A DNA stretch of 64,000 bases, taken from assembly GCF_011682145.1 (NCBI RefSeq), contig NZ_WHJH01000015.1, forward strand, positions 1 through 64,000, read 5' to 3'. The notes below the pieces were generated by a model, which saw nothing but the letters and a program-made list of their open reading frames with translations, had not been told where the DNA came from and did no database searches. The DNA comes from Massilia mucilaginosa. Lineage in GTDB: Bacteria > Pseudomonadota > Gammaproteobacteria > Burkholderiales > Burkholderiaceae_D. Of the stretch, positions 10,925 through 19,967 are shown one piece after another. How positions within the stretch are numbered: the first letter of the stretch is position 1; every line of letters begins with the position of its first letter. Position numbers and translations under genes: made by a program.

Positions 10925-12307
10925 ATGCGTAATTTTAGTATGCACCAAATGAAGATCGCCGCCGCCCTGCTGTGCGCCCTGACCGCCGGCCAGGCGGCTG
11001 CGCAAGCCACGCCGGCCAAGCCGGCCGCCGCCAAGCCGTCCAGCGGCTTCCTGCCGCCGGCCTCGGCCTCGGCCAATGTCATCGATTCGATCGCCGTGGT
11101 GGTCAACGATGAAGTCATCACCCGCAACGAAATCAGCGCCCGCGTGCGCGCCGTCGAAGGCGCCATGAAGTCGCAGAACGCGCCCGTGCCCGAAGCGGCC
11201 GACTTGCAGCGCCAGGTCATCGAGCGCATGATCGTCGAACGCGCCCAGATGCAGCTGGCCAAAGAGATGGGCGTGCGCGTCGACGACACCATGCTCGACC
11301 GCGCCATCGGCCGCATCGCCGAGCAGCAGAAGCTGTCGGTGCAGGAGATGCGCAACCAGATGGAAAAGAGCGGCACCACCTTCGCCGCCTTCCGCGAAGA
11401 GATCCGCAGCGAAATCATGATGCAGCGCCTGCGCGAGCATGAAGTCGACAACAAGATCCAGATTTCCGACGCCGAAGTCGACACCTACCTGGCCGCCGAA
11501 AAAGCCGCCGCCGCCGACAAGGTCGAGATGAACCTGTCGCAGATCATGGTGCGCATTCCCGAAAACGCCTCGCCCGAGCAGATCGCCGCGCGCCGCGCGC
11601 GCGCCGACGACGTCATGCGCCAGCTGCGCACCGGCGGCGACTTCGCCAAGATCGCCGCCACCTACTCCGATTCGAGCGATGCGCTCAAGGGCGGCGAAAT
11701 CGGCTGGCGCGCGCTCGATCGCCTGCCGCCGCTGTTTTCCGACGCGCTCGGCAAACTCAAGCCGGGCCAGGTCACGCCGGTCCTGAAAAGCACCACCGGT
11801 TTCCACATCCTGAAAATGGTCGACAAGCGCAACCTGGCCGACACCAGCGCCCCGGCGGCGGTGCAGCAGACGCGCGCGCGCCACATCCTGCTCAAGGTCA
11901 GCCCGACCATGACGGCGGCCGACGCCAAGCGCAAGCTGACCGAATTGAAGGAACGCCTCGACAACAAGGCTGCCAAGTTCGAAGAACTGGCGCGCCTGTT
12001 CTCCAACGACGGCTCGGCCAGCAAGGGCGGCGACCTCGGCTGGCTGTACCCGGGCGACACCGTGCCCGAATTCGAAACCGTCATGGCGACCCTGAAACCG
12101 GGCGAACTGAGCGACGTGGTCGAAACGCCGTACGGCTTCCACCTGATCGAAGTCATGGAACGCAAGAGCGACGACCAGAACAAGGAACGCGTACGCATGG
12201 CCGCGCGCCAGGTGATCCGCGACCGCAAGCTCGAAGAAGCGACCGAAGACTGGGCCCGCCAGGTGCGCGACCGCGCCTACGTCGAATTCCGCGACGAGAA
12301 CAAGTAA
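10925..12307 (+). CDS. surA: Periplasmic chaperone / peptidyl-prolyl isomerase SurA
   Basis: The 460-residue exported protein has a signal peptide ([15 protein letters not shown]) and an Ala/Pro-rich linker. Then comes the SurA N-terminal chaperone domain (about 55-190, starting [16 protein letters not shown]) and two parvulin (PpiC) domains at about 190-290 and 310-410, each with the G-GDLGW/G-GEIGW and GFHL/GFHI signatures. It escorts outer-membrane proteins, including LptD encoded just upstream, to the Bam complex. In-frame Met codons at residues 6 and 9 give shorter, more usual signal peptides and one may be the true start. Only two bases separate it from pdxA. Confidence 0.93.
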   Translation: MRNFSMHQMKIAAALLCALTAGQAAAQATPAKPAAAKPSSGFLPPASASANVIDSIAVVVNDEVITRNEISARVRAVEGAMKSQNAPVPEAADLQRQVIERMIVERAQMQLAKEMGVRVDDTMLDRAIGRIAEQQKLSVQEMRNQMEKSGTTFAAFREEIRSEIMMQRLREHEVDNKIQISDAEVDTYLAAEKAAAADKVEMNLSQIMVRIPENASPEQIAARRARADDVMRQLRTGGDFAKIAATYSDSSDALKGGEIGWRALDRLPPLFSDALGKLKPGQVTPVLKSTTGFHILKMVDKRNLADTSAPAAVQQTRARHILLKVSPTMTAADAKRKLTELKERLDNKAAKFEELARLFSNDGSASKGGDLGWLYPGDTVPEFETVMATLKPGELSDVVETPYGFHLIEVMERKSDDQNKERVRMAARQVIRDRKLEEATEDWARQVRDRAYVEFRDENK

Positions 12308-12309
12308 AC

Positions 12310-13368
12310 ATGCGGCAGGCAAGCACACGGCCGGCGATCGCCATCACCACGGGCGAACCGGCCGGGATCGGGCCGGAAATCTCGATCCGCGCTGCCTGGG
12401 CCATGCGCGCGCAGGTCAACTGCGTGCTGCTCGGCGACGCCGCCTTCCTGGCGCTCACCGCCAGCCTGATCGACCCCGATATCAAGTTGGCCGCACTGTC
12501 GGTGCAGGCGCTGCGCAACGGCGGCCTGCCGCAGTTCGGCCCAGCGCGCATCTGCGTCATCGACGTGCCGCTCGGCGCCCATGTGGTGCCGGGCGTCCTG
12601 GACCCGGCCAACGGCCGCGCGGTGCTGGCCACGCTCGACCTGGCGGTCGAAGGCGCGCGCGCCGGCTGGTTCGACGCCATGGTCACCGCGCCACTTCAAA
12701 AGAGCACCATCAACGACGCCGGCGTGGCCTTTTCGGGCCATACCGAATACCTGGCCGAGCAGACCGGCACCGCGCAGGTGGTGATGATGCTGGCCGGCGA
12801 AACCGCGCCGGACACGCCGGACAACTACGCGCTGCGGGTGGCGCTGGCCACCACCCATTTGCCGCTCAAGGATGTTTCGGCGGCGATCACGCGCGCGGGC
12901 CTGGGGCGGGTGATCGACATCATCGACCACGACCTGAAAACCAAATTCGGCATGGCCGCCCCGCGCATCCTGGTCACCGGCCTCAATCCGCACGCGGGCG
13001 AGAACGGTTACCTGGGACGCGAGGAAATCGACACCATCACGCCGGCGCTGGAAGCGGCGCGCGCGCGCGGCATCGACGCGCGCGGGCCGTATCCGGCCGA
13101 TACGCTGTTCCAGCCAAAATACCTGCTTGACGCCGACTGCGTGCTGGCCATGTACCACGACCAGGGCCTGCCGGTGCTCAAGTACGCCACCTTCGGGCGC
13201 GGCGTCAACATCACCCTCGGCCTGCCGCTGATCCGCACCTCGGTCGACCATGGCACCGCGCTCGACCTGGCTGGCGCCGGGCTGGGACAAGCCGACTGCG
13301 GCAGCATGGAACAGGCCATCCGCACCGCATTGCAGATGGTGGACGCACAGCGCGCCTCGCAGCTGTAG
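12310..13368 (+). CDS. pdxA: 4-hydroxythreonine-4-phosphate dehydrogenase
   Basis: The 352-residue enzyme catalyses the NAD-dependent oxidation step of DXP-dependent pyridoxal phosphate synthesis. The family start is clear ([16 protein letters not shown]). The metal-binding histidines are in [19 protein letters not shown] and [13 protein letters not shown]. Length is at the upper end of the family range. It sits between surA and rsmA as in E. coli and most proteobacteria, two bases after surA, implying co-transcription although the functions are unrelated. Confidence 0.94.
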   Translation: MRQASTRPAIAITTGEPAGIGPEISIRAAWAMRAQVNCVLLGDAAFLALTASLIDPDIKLAALSVQALRNGGLPQFGPARICVIDVPLGAHVVPGVLDPANGRAVLATLDLAVEGARAGWFDAMVTAPLQKSTINDAGVAFSGHTEYLAEQTGTAQVVMMLAGETAPDTPDNYALRVALATTHLPLKDVSAAITRAGLGRVIDIIDHDLKTKFGMAAPRILVTGLNPHAGENGYLGREEIDTITPALEAARARGIDARGPYPADTLFQPKYLLDADCVLAMYHDQGLPVLKYATFGRGVNITLGLPLIRTSVDHGTALDLAGAGLGQADCGSMEQAIRTALQMVDAQRASQL

Positions 13369-13415
13369 ATCACAGCTGTAGAGCGCACCTTTAGAACAGA
13401 ATCGAAAAGAAGAAT

Positions 13416-14201
13416 ATGAAACACGTCGCCCGCAAGCGCTTCGGCCAGAATTTTTTGACCGACAAACTCGTCCTCGATAACATCATCGACGCCATCGGAC
13501 CCGAGAAGGGCCAGGCGATGGTCGAAATCGGGCCGGGCCTGGCCGCCATGACGGCGCTGCTGCTCAAGCGCCTGGACCACATGCACGTGGTGGAACTGGA
13601 CCGCGACCTGGTCGCGCGCCTGGAAAACAACTTCCCGCGCGAGAAGCTGACCATTCACTCGGGCGACGCGCTCAAGTTCGATTACGGCCAGATTCCGGTA
13701 CCGGAAGGGCAGAAGCTGCGCGTGGTCGGCAACCTGCCGTACAACATTTCGAGCCCGCTGCTGTTCCACCTGGCCGACTTCGCGCACCTGATCGAAGACC
13801 AGCATTTCATGCTGCAGAAAGAAGTCGTCGAGCGCATGGTGGCCGCGCCGGGCAGCAAGACCTACGGACGGCTGTCGGTGATGCTGCAGTGGCGTTACGA
13901 CATGTCGCTCATGTTCATCGTGCCGCCGACCGCGTTCGATCCGCCGCCGCAGGTGGAATCGGCCATCGTGCGCATGGTGCCGGTGCCGGCCGGGCGCAAA
14001 CTGGCGTGCGACGGCCCGACCCTGGAAGCGGTGGTGATGAAGGCGTTTTCGCAGCGCCGCAAGGTGATCCGCAACTGCATGGCGGGGATGTGTACCGAAG
14101 CGCAGCTGGTCGAGGCGGGGATCGACCCGTCGATGCGTCCGGAGACGGTCGGCCTGGCGCAGTATGTGGCGCTGTCGAATTTGCTCAAGCAACCGGCCTG
14201 A
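13416..14201 (+). CDS. rsmA: 16S rRNA dimethyladenosine transferase RsmA (KsgA)
   Basis: This 261-residue SAM-dependent methyltransferase dimethylates the two adjacent adenines (A1518/A1519 by E. coli numbering) in helix 45 of 16S rRNA. Visible motifs are KRFGQNFLTD at the N-terminus, motif I VEIGPGLAAMT and motif IV NLPYNIS. The C-terminal helical domain has FSQRRKVIRNC. It is last of the conserved lptD-surA-pdxA-rsmA set. Loss of this enzyme gives kasugamycin resistance in other bacteria (established). Confidence 0.94.
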   Translation: MKHVARKRFGQNFLTDKLVLDNIIDAIGPEKGQAMVEIGPGLAAMTALLLKRLDHMHVVELDRDLVARLENNFPREKLTIHSGDALKFDYGQIPVPEGQKLRVVGNLPYNISSPLLFHLADFAHLIEDQHFMLQKEVVERMVAAPGSKTYGRLSVMLQWRYDMSLMFIVPPTAFDPPPQVESAIVRMVPVPAGRKLACDGPTLEAVVMKAFSQRRKVIRNCMAGMCTEAQLVEAGIDPSMRPETVGLAQYVALSNLLKQPA

Positions 14202-14223
14202 TTGCACCGACAGGAGCCTTCCC

Positions 14224-14580
14224 ATGATCATGCTGAAAGTCCCTTACGCCGAAAAAGACGAGGCCAAGGCCCTGGGCGCGCGCTGGAACAAGGATAGCAA
14301 GCTGTGGTACGTGCCCGACGGAGTGGACGTGGCGCCGTTCCAGCGCTGGGTGCTCAAGGGCGTGGCGCCGTCGCCAGCGGCCGCCAAGGCGTCCGGCGCG
14401 CCGGCGGGCAGGGTCGATTCGTATGTGGGCAAGCAGGTCGTGGGAGCGCGCTACGTGGCGCTGGAACACGGGTGCAATCCGTTTGAGGCGTGCGTGGAGT
14501 GCGGGCCGACGCTGGCCGCGTCGGGATGGGAAGATGCGCGTGCCGAAGTGCTGCGCATTGTGGGTGGATTGAAGACCTGA
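14224..14580 (+). CDS. DUF5710 domain-containing small protein
   Basis: The ATG at 14224, with AGGAG nine bases upstream, gives a 118-residue protein. Its first 40 residues (LKVPYAEKDEAKALGARWNK then LWYVPDG) form the DUF5710 module. This module is known from plasmid primases and other DNA-handling proteins, where its role is unresolved. A short Ala/Pro linker leads to a C-terminal part with Cys residues (HGCNPFEACVEC) that could bind metal or form a disulfide. It follows rsmA by 22 bases and ends at a strong hairpin, so it is probably the last gene of that transcript. No specific function can be given. Confidence 0.7.
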   Translation: MIMLKVPYAEKDEAKALGARWNKDSKLWYVPDGVDVAPFQRWVLKGVAPSPAAAKASGAPAGRVDSYVGKQVVGARYVALEHGCNPFEACVECGPTLAASGWEDARAEVLRIVGGLKT

Positions 14581-14634
14581 AAACCGTCATTCCCGCGGGG
14601 GCGCCGAGCCCTGCGCGGGAATGACGGTTTTTAG
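14581..14634. terminator. Strong hairpin terminator, REP-like
   Basis: Positions 14581-14597 and 14614-14630 are perfect 17-base inverted repeats (arm contains CCGTCATTCCCGCG) around a 16-base loop. The right arm runs into a T-rich stretch (GGTTTTTAGTTT). It ends the lptD-rsmA-DUF5710 transcript. The GTCATTCCCGCG core recurs with one change at 4143-4212. Confidence 0.85.
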
Positions 14635-14676
14635 TTTACCGGCAGAGGTTTTACTTTACCGGTAATAGAAAAATGA

Positions 14677-14699
14677 GCCGGCCCGTCTGTCAGGCCGGC
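14677..14699 (-). terminator. Rho-independent terminator of the phoX gene
   Basis: GCCGGCC at 14677-14683 pairs perfectly with 14693-14699 around a nine-base loop. Read on the minus strand the stem is followed by TCATTTTTCT, a usable T-tract, 18 bases past the phosphatase stop codon. Confidence 0.75.
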
Positions 14700-14716
14700 C
14701 CACCTTCACTTACTCT

Positions 14717-16969
14717 TTACGTCCCGATCCGGCCGCCATCATTCTTGGTAATGACGATGGTCGCCGAACGTGGGCGCTTGCCCGGGCCGTAGCCGGCGTT
14801 GCTCGGCCACTGGCTGGTGTACTTCGACGGATCGGCCAGATTCGCCTGCGCGGTGTTCTCGCCCGGGTGCTGGATGTTGATGAACATCGACTTGCCATCC
14901 GGGGTTTCGCAGATACCCGTGATTTCCGAACCCGCAGGGCCGACCAGGAAGCGCTTGAGCGTCTCCGCAGTCGGCTTCTTGCCCACATACGTATCGACCG
15001 CCAGGGTGCCGCCAGCCGTTTTCGGATGGTTCAGGGTGACCTTGGCGCCGTCGCCGACCGTGCCTGGCACCGCGGCCAGCATCATGCAGTTGCTGACGTC
15101 GGTGTAGGCGCCGTCATCGGTCTGGATCCAGCAAATGCCGGTGTACGGGCTGAATGCCAGGCCGTCCGGGCTCGAGAAATCCTGGTCCGCGGTCAGGTTC
15201 GACAGGTTCACGAAGCCGCCGTTGGCGCCCGCTTCGGCGCCGAACAGGTACACATCCCACGTAAAGCTGGTCGCAGCGGCGGCGCCGGCGCCTTCTTTCA
15301 TGCGCAGGATATGGCCGTTCGGGTTACCGGCTTGGGCCGAGCTGCCTTTCATGTCGGTGTAGGCGCGCGGGTTCGAGCTGTCCGGCGCCAGTTGCGACGA
15401 GGTCGGGTCGACCGCGCGGTTCGAGTTGTTGGTCAGCGTGTAGTAGATCTCGCCGTTGGCCGGATTGACCGAGCACCATTCGGGACGGTCCATCTTGGTC
15501 GCGCCAACCGCATCGGCGGCCAGGCGGGCGTTGATCGCAATGTCGGCCTGGTCGGCGAACTTGTACGCGCCGTACGCGGCGATCGCGGCGTTCGACATGG
15601 CCAGCTCGATCCACTGGCCGCTGCCGTCGGCGTTGATCTTGGCGACATACAGCTTGCCGCTGTCGAGGTATTTGTCGCCCGTGGCCATGCGGTCGGAGGC
15701 GGTGGCGTCGGCGGCGGCCCAGACGGCGCTCGAGACGAATTTGTAGATGTACTCGTTGCGCGAATCGTCGCCCATGTACACGGCCAGCTGCTGGCCGACC
15801 ACCGGGTTGCCGAAGGCGGCGCTTTCGTGGGCGTAGCGGCCCAGGGCCGTGCGCTTCTTGGCCGACTTGGACTTGTCGTACGGGTCCATTTCGACGATGT
15901 AGCCCATGCCGTTCATTTCGTTGCGGTAGTCGTCGCTGCCGTCCGTCGACGCGCCTTTCTTGCTGATGTCCCAGCGTGCGTATTTGTCGTCGCTGCCGGC
16001 GCTTTCCCAGCCGTGGCGCGAGGTGGCGCCCTGGTTGCGGCCATAGCGCTTGAGCGAAGCGATGCTCTTGTCGCCGGCGCGGGCGGCATCGTCGGTGGCG
16101 CCGCGCACGAAGTAGCCGGACCAGTTTTCTTCACCGGTCAGGAACGAGCCCCATGGCGATTTGCCGGTGCCGCAGTTGTTCAGGGTGCCGCGCGTCTTGG
16201 TCGCGGTCGGCGAGTATTTGGTCTTGAGCAGGGCATTGCCGCGCGCGGGACCCGACAGTTCGATGTCGGTCAGCGGGGTAATGCGGCGGTTGAAGGACGA
16301 CTCCTTGACATACGCCCAGGCGGCGCCGGTTTTCTTGACTTCGACCACGCTCACGCCGTGGATCGCCACTTCCTTGTCCACTTCGAACGCAGGGCGCGGC
16401 AGCGTTGTCACGCCGCCATTGGCGTGCAGGAAGAAGGACGACAGTTTCGCGTCGGTGGTCGCTTCGTGGTTCACGGCCAGCAGGCCGCGCTCGGAGCTGC
16501 TGGTGGTGGCGCTGCCGGTCGCCGACAGGCCGTAGAACTCCATGCCGTCGTGGTGGTCGCCGGCGCGGGTGTCGAAGTGGTCGTCCGTGCCGTCGTTTTT
16601 GTAGGCGGGGGTGGTGCCGTTGAGCGGGTCGCCCAGCGCATAGATGACCGAGGCGGTGTAGCCGGCCGGGACGCTGACCATGTCGGCCAGGCTTTTCGGA
16701 ACGGCCGTGAAGGCCAGCAGTTTTTCAGCCGTGACCGGCGGCGGGGTCGGCGTCGGGGTTGGAGCGACCGGAGCCGGGTCGTCGCTGCTGCAGGCCGACA
16801 GACCGACTGCGCCGAAGATCGCCGTGGCGGCCGATGCCATGCCGCCGCGCAGCAGGCTGCGGCGGCTCAGGCGGGCGTTGAGCACCGTGTTGAAGTGTTC
16901 GTTCGGCGAATCATTGCAGTCGATGTCATCTGGATCGATGGCGCTAACCAGATCGTTTGGCTTGTTCAT
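14717..16969 (-). CDS. phoX: PhoX family Tat-exported phosphatase (DUF839)
   Basis: The start at 16969, preceded by AGGA, gives 750 residues. A twin-arginine signal (SRRSLLRGG, Arg36-Arg37) is followed by a hydrophobic stretch ending in LSAC (Cys60), so the protein may be a Tat-exported lipoprotein. A Pro/Thr-rich linker leads into the DUF839/PhoX beta-propeller, recognisable from GDHHDGMEFYGL, LLAVNHEATTDAKLSSFF, GTLNNCGTGKSPWGSFLTGEE-type and C-terminal FINIQHPGENTA segments. PhoX enzymes are Ca/Fe-dependent phosphomonoesterases that release phosphate outside the cytoplasm. The Pho box array at 17024-17063 supports induction by phosphate starvation through PhoB. Ends at the terminator at 14677-14699. 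Confidence 0.9.
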   Translation of the reverse strand: MNKPNDLVSAIDPDDIDCNDSPNEHFNTVLNARLSRRSLLRGGMASAATAIFGAVGLSACSSDDPAPVAPTPTPTPPPVTAEKLLAFTAVPKSLADMVSVPAGYTASVIYALGDPLNGTTPAYKNDGTDDHFDTRAGDHHDGMEFYGLSATGSATTSSSERGLLAVNHEATTDAKLSSFFLHANGGVTTLPRPAFEVDKEVAIHGVSVVEVKKTGAAWAYVKESSFNRRITPLTDIELSGPARGNALLKTKYSPTATKTRGTLNNCGTGKSPWGSFLTGEENWSGYFVRGATDDAARAGDKSIASLKRYGRNQGATSRHGWESAGSDDKYARWDISKKGASTDGSDDYRNEMNGMGYIVEMDPYDKSKSAKKRTALGRYAHESAAFGNPVVGQQLAVYMGDDSRNEYIYKFVSSAVWAAADATASDRMATGDKYLDSGKLYVAKINADGSGQWIELAMSNAAIAAYGAYKFADQADIAINARLAADAVGATKMDRPEWCSVNPANGEIYYTLTNNSNRAVDPTSSQLAPDSSNPRAYTDMKGSSAQAGNPNGHILRMKEGAGAAAATSFTWDVYLFGAEAGANGGFVNLSNLTADQDFSSPDGLAFSPYTGICWIQTDDGAYTDVSNCMMLAAVPGTVGDGAKVTLNHPKTAGGTLAVDTYVGKKPTAETLKRFLVGPAGSEITGICETPDGKSMFINIQHPGENTAQANLADPSKYTSQWPSNAGYGPGKRPRSATIVITKNDGGRIGT

Positions 16970-17023
16970 GAAGGTCCTATGGCTGGGGGTTGGATTTAGC
17001 AAGCCGGATTCTAGCCAGCCCAG

Positions 17024-17063
17024 ATGACCGTGCCGTGACGGCAAGATGACAGGAAGATGACAA
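17024..17063 (-). promoter_or_regulatory. Tandem Pho box (PhoB binding sites) upstream of phoX
   Basis: Read on the minus strand, four 7-base direct repeats occur with exactly four bases between them: TTGTCAT, CTGTCAT, CCGTCAC and CGGTCAT. The 7+4 spacing is the established PhoB Pho box geometry (CTGTCAT-N4-CTGTCAT), and the first two units match the consensus at 13 of 14 bases. The array ends 54 bases before the phoX ATG, the right place for an activator. Confidence 0.82.
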
Positions 17064-17189
17064 GCCATCAATCACCTGTCCGGTCCATTTGGAAATATCA
17101 TTTACAAATAGCCAACATTGCCCATTTTCATGCCATGATGGAGAGGCCTGGCCCGACCCATTTGCCTCCACCATAAGGAATACGATCCG

Positions 17190-18305
17190 ATGAAACTTTC
17201 ACGCACCCTGTTGTTATTGCTGGCCACGATGGCCGTCGGCCTGGCAGGCGAATCGGCCCTGGCGGCGCCCGTGGCCAAGGGGGCATTGGCGAGCGACAGC
17301 GCGGCCAACCAGGCGGTCCTCGACTATATTCGCGCCGAAATGCGGGAGCGCCGCATTCCCGGCCTGCAGATCGTGGTGATCCGGCACCACAAGGTGGTGC
17401 TCTCGAAAGCGCTCGGCCTGGCCAATCTCCAGCACAAGGTGCCGGTGGGCGAGCACACCGTGTTTTCGATCAATTCCGCAACCAAGGCGATCACCGGCGT
17501 GGCCATCATGCAGCTGGTGGACCAGGGCAAGCTGGCGCTGGACGCGCCTGTGTCGCGCTATCTGGATGGCTTGCCGGCGGCCTGGCAAGCGGTCACGCTC
17601 GCCCAGCTGCTCAATCACACCTCGGGCATTCCCGACATCCTCAATGAAGAAGGCGACCTGCCGCCGGGCGGGGTGGACGCCGCCTGGAAAAGCGCGCTGG
17701 CAGCGCCCGTGGCGTTCGCGCCGGGACAGCGCTTCAGCTATAACCAGACCAACTACCTGCTGCTGGGGAAAATCATCGACCGCCTGAGCGGCGAGCCTTT
17801 TCTCGATTTCATCAGGCGCAAGCAGTTCGATGTCGTCGGCATGCCTGGCAGCAGCTTCGGCGACACCGGGGACATCATCATGGACAAGGCCAATTCCTAC
17901 CGCTTCCGGGGCAGCGTGCTGCGCAATGTGGTGGAGGAATTCCCGCCGGCCATGCGCACCGGCGCCGGCATGAATACCACCGCGACCGAACTGGGCAAGT
18001 GGATCGTGGCCCTCCAGCAAGGGCGCCTGCTCACGCCGGCCAGCCTGGCGGCGATGTGGACGCCATCGCGCTTTGCCGACGGCGGTCCGGCGCCGTGGGC
18101 CATGGGCTGGCCGGCAATCCGCCGCGGCGCCGGGGTGCAGCGCGCGGTAGCGGGCAACGGCGGCGGGCGCTCGGCCTTTTATGTGTATCCCGAGGACGAC
18201 CTGGCGGTCATCATTCTCACCAACCTGGCCGGAGGGCGGCCGGACCAGCTGATCGACACGGTGGCGGGGTTTTATGTGCCGGCGCTGCGCCATGAGCGCC
18301 GGTAG
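17190..18305 (+). CDS. Exported serine hydrolase, beta-lactamase (class C-like) family
   Basis: The 371-residue protein has a signal peptide (MKLSRTLLLLLATMAVGLAG, cleavage near ALAA). Its penicillin-binding fold has the catalytic SATK (Ser96, Lys99). The second motif reads YNQ at about residue 183 where class C enzymes have YSN, and the third is a Gly-rich GNGGGRS segment near 330. These features are typical of periplasmic or secreted serine esterases and D-peptide hydrolases related to AmpC, not of dedicated antibiotic-resistance enzymes. A TAAGGAA ribosome site precedes the ATG. It is divergent from phoX and convergent with the lipoprotein genes. Substrate unknown. Confidence 0.85.
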   Translation: MKLSRTLLLLLATMAVGLAGESALAAPVAKGALASDSAANQAVLDYIRAEMRERRIPGLQIVVIRHHKVVLSKALGLANLQHKVPVGEHTVFSINSATKAITGVAIMQLVDQGKLALDAPVSRYLDGLPAAWQAVTLAQLLNHTSGIPDILNEEGDLPPGGVDAAWKSALAAPVAFAPGQRFSYNQTNYLLLGKIIDRLSGEPFLDFIRRKQFDVVGMPGSSFGDTGDIIMDKANSYRFRGSVLRNVVEEFPPAMRTGAGMNTTATELGKWIVALQQGRLLTPASLAAMWTPSRFADGGPAPWAMGWPAIRRGAGVQRAVAGNGGGRSAFYVYPEDDLAVIILTNLAGGRPDQLIDTVAGFYVPALRHERR

Positions 18306-18329
18306 CCGACCGAAAATCAGGATAAAAAA

Positions 18330-18351
18330 AAGCCCGCTGTGAAGCGGGCTT
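18330..18351. terminator. Bidirectional hairpin terminator
   Basis: AAGCCCGCT (18330-18338) and AGCGGGCTT (18343-18351) form a perfect nine-base stem with a GTGA loop. A run of A precedes it, so on the minus strand it ends in eight T and is a textbook terminator; on the plus strand the T-run is weaker. It lies between the convergent serine hydrolase and lipoprotein genes. Confidence 0.8.
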
Positions 18352-18486
18352 GAAATCCAATTCTTTTTGAGGAGAGTTGGAGGAGACAGGTGCAATTATG
18401 CTGCGCTACAGCATATCAGGCCAATTTATCTTTGTAATATCAGTTATGCCTTTTGCAAATATCACCTTCACCACTCCCCGGCCGGA

Positions 18487-19101
18487 TTACTTTTCGCGGC
18501 ACAGTACATTGACGTTGGTCACTTCGGCATCGCCCATTTCGCCAACCCCGCGCTCGACCGAGCAGGCCAGCTTGCCGCCGTCCGGCTGTTGCAGGACCGA
18601 CACGCCGTAGCTGGTGCCGAAGGCGATCGCGGTGCCGAATTTATACGACTTGGCATCCTTGGCCACGGTGATCTTGTCGCTGCTGCCGTTGATCAGCACC
18701 AGGTTGTCGCCGGCATACGGCTTGGCCTGGCCATCGGCGCCAACGGTCGTGACCGTGCCGCCGATCAGATGGGTGAAGTCCCTGCAGGTAATGGTGACGC
18801 TGATGGACGCCTGGCGCCCGGCGGTGTCTTTGTTATTGTCCGGCGTGCAGTCCTGGTGCAGTGCCGTGGTCCTGACCTGGACGTCGTACTGGATGCCGTA
18901 TTCGATGGTGTTGGGAAAGCGGAAGCTGGTGGCCTTGGCGTCCACCGGCAGGTCGCTCATGCCGATATTGCTCAGCACCAGGCCAGAGTATTTCAGGTTG
19001 ACGACTTTGCCTTCGACAGGGAAGGTCGCTTTGCCGCCGCACGCGGCCAGGCCCAGGGCGAGGGCCAGCAGCAGCGAGTGGCGCAGGACGGATAACTTCA
19101 T
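18487..19101 (-). CDS. Lipoprotein with two tandem beta-repeat units, paralogue 1
   Basis: The start at 19101 with GGAG upstream gives 204 residues. The lipobox LAAC places the lipidated Cys at residue 21. The rest is two copies of an 80-90 residue unit: each begins with a G-x-V core, contains LVLxNxG or LVLINGS, then an FxF strand, a YxVxV strand and ends in a VxVxC-like strand (VTITC, VNVLC). This unit is familiar from Burkholderiales surface lipoproteins, with no known biochemical role. A paralogue with the same layout lies 49 bases upstream on the same strand, so the pair arose by duplication and is probably co-transcribed. Confidence 0.7.
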   Translation of the reverse strand: MKLSVLRHSLLLALALGLAACGGKATFPVEGKVVNLKYSGLVLSNIGMSDLPVDAKATSFRFPNTIEYGIQYDVQVRTTALHQDCTPDNNKDTAGRQASISVTITCRDFTHLIGGTVTTVGADGQAKPYAGDNLVLINGSSDKITVAKDAKSYKFGTAIAFGTSYGVSVLQQPDGGKLACSVERGVGEMGDAEVTNVNVLCREK

Positions 19102-19150
19102 AAAATTCTCCAGAAAATAGGGACCGCGCACGCGGGGCGGCGCGCCGGGA

Positions 19151-19759
19151 TCAGTTGCAGGTGATGAGGATGTTGTCGACGTCGGCCTTGGCCATCGTGC
19201 CGACCGCGTTGTCGATGCGGCAGGTCAGGCCGGGCGGCTGCTGCAGCACGCTCAGGCCATACGCCTGGGTTTCGCCGACCTCGCCACGCTTGGTCTTGCC
19301 GTCAGCGTCCAGCTGGGTGAGATTGAATGCGCTCTGGTTGGCGGGAATGGTCAGGCGATAGGTGCCGTTGATGATCACCAGCGGACCGCTGCTCAGGCCG
19401 ACGATCTTGCCTTTGACATCGTGCGGGATCAGGGTGCAGCTCACGCCGATCTGGCCGATGCCGTATGCGCTCGACTTGCCCTTGCCGTTGATCATCTTGC
19501 AGGTGGCGTTCGACGGCGCCGACTTGATGGTGACGTCGTAGTCGGTATTGGAGGCGATCAGGTCCGGGAATACGAAGTTGCTCGCGAACGGCTCGACTTT
19601 CAGGTCCGGCCCGCCCTTGTTCTGCAGCACCAGGCCGGCGATGGTCACGCCTTCGACGGCGCCGCTCAGTTGCATGGTGCCATCGTCATCGCCGCCGCAA
19701 GCGGCCAGGCTGAGCGCGCACGCAAGTGCCACGGCGGAACGCAGGTACAGATTTTTCAT
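19151..19759 (-). CDS. Lipoprotein with two tandem beta-repeat units, paralogue 2
   Basis: The start at 19759, with GGAGAAAG just upstream, gives 202 residues. The lipobox is SLAAC with Cys21, followed by an acidic GGDDDG spacer, which disfavours retention in the inner membrane. As in its downstream neighbour, there are two repeats with LVLQNKGGPDLKV / LVIINGTYRLTI cores and C-terminal VGVSC-like (IGVSC, ILITC) strands. Paired cysteines in each repeat (TCKM...SC; TCRI...TC) may form disulfides in the oxidising envelope. No function can be assigned beyond an envelope protein. Confidence 0.7.
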   Translation of the reverse strand: MKNLYLRSAVALACALSLAACGGDDDGTMQLSGAVEGVTIAGLVLQNKGGPDLKVEPFASNFVFPDLIASNTDYDVTIKSAPSNATCKMINGKGKSSAYGIGQIGVSCTLIPHDVKGKIVGLSSGPLVIINGTYRLTIPANQSAFNLTQLDADGKTKRGEVGETQAYGLSVLQQPPGLTCRIDNAVGTMAKADVDNILITCN

Positions 19760-19967
19760 ACTTTCTCCAAAACGAATGCGGGTAAGGTGGGGAGGCTGGG
19801 CCGCCGACGGACAGCCTGGTTTGGACGTCATTTTAGAGCATTTGTCAACGCCGCGGCTCATTGCCTTGTATCGGTGTGTACTGGCCCCGCCTTGGCGGCG
19901 CGCCAGTCCGGTTGATTTTCAGCCGGTGCCTCGCTATGCTGGAACCGGACCCACTACCGAGAAGAAC

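Noticed and set aside
14867-16999. A 710-residue open frame antisense to phoX
   Set aside because: Gly/Val/Arg/His-rich shadow of a clear PhoX phosphatase gene with export signal, Pho box and terminator.
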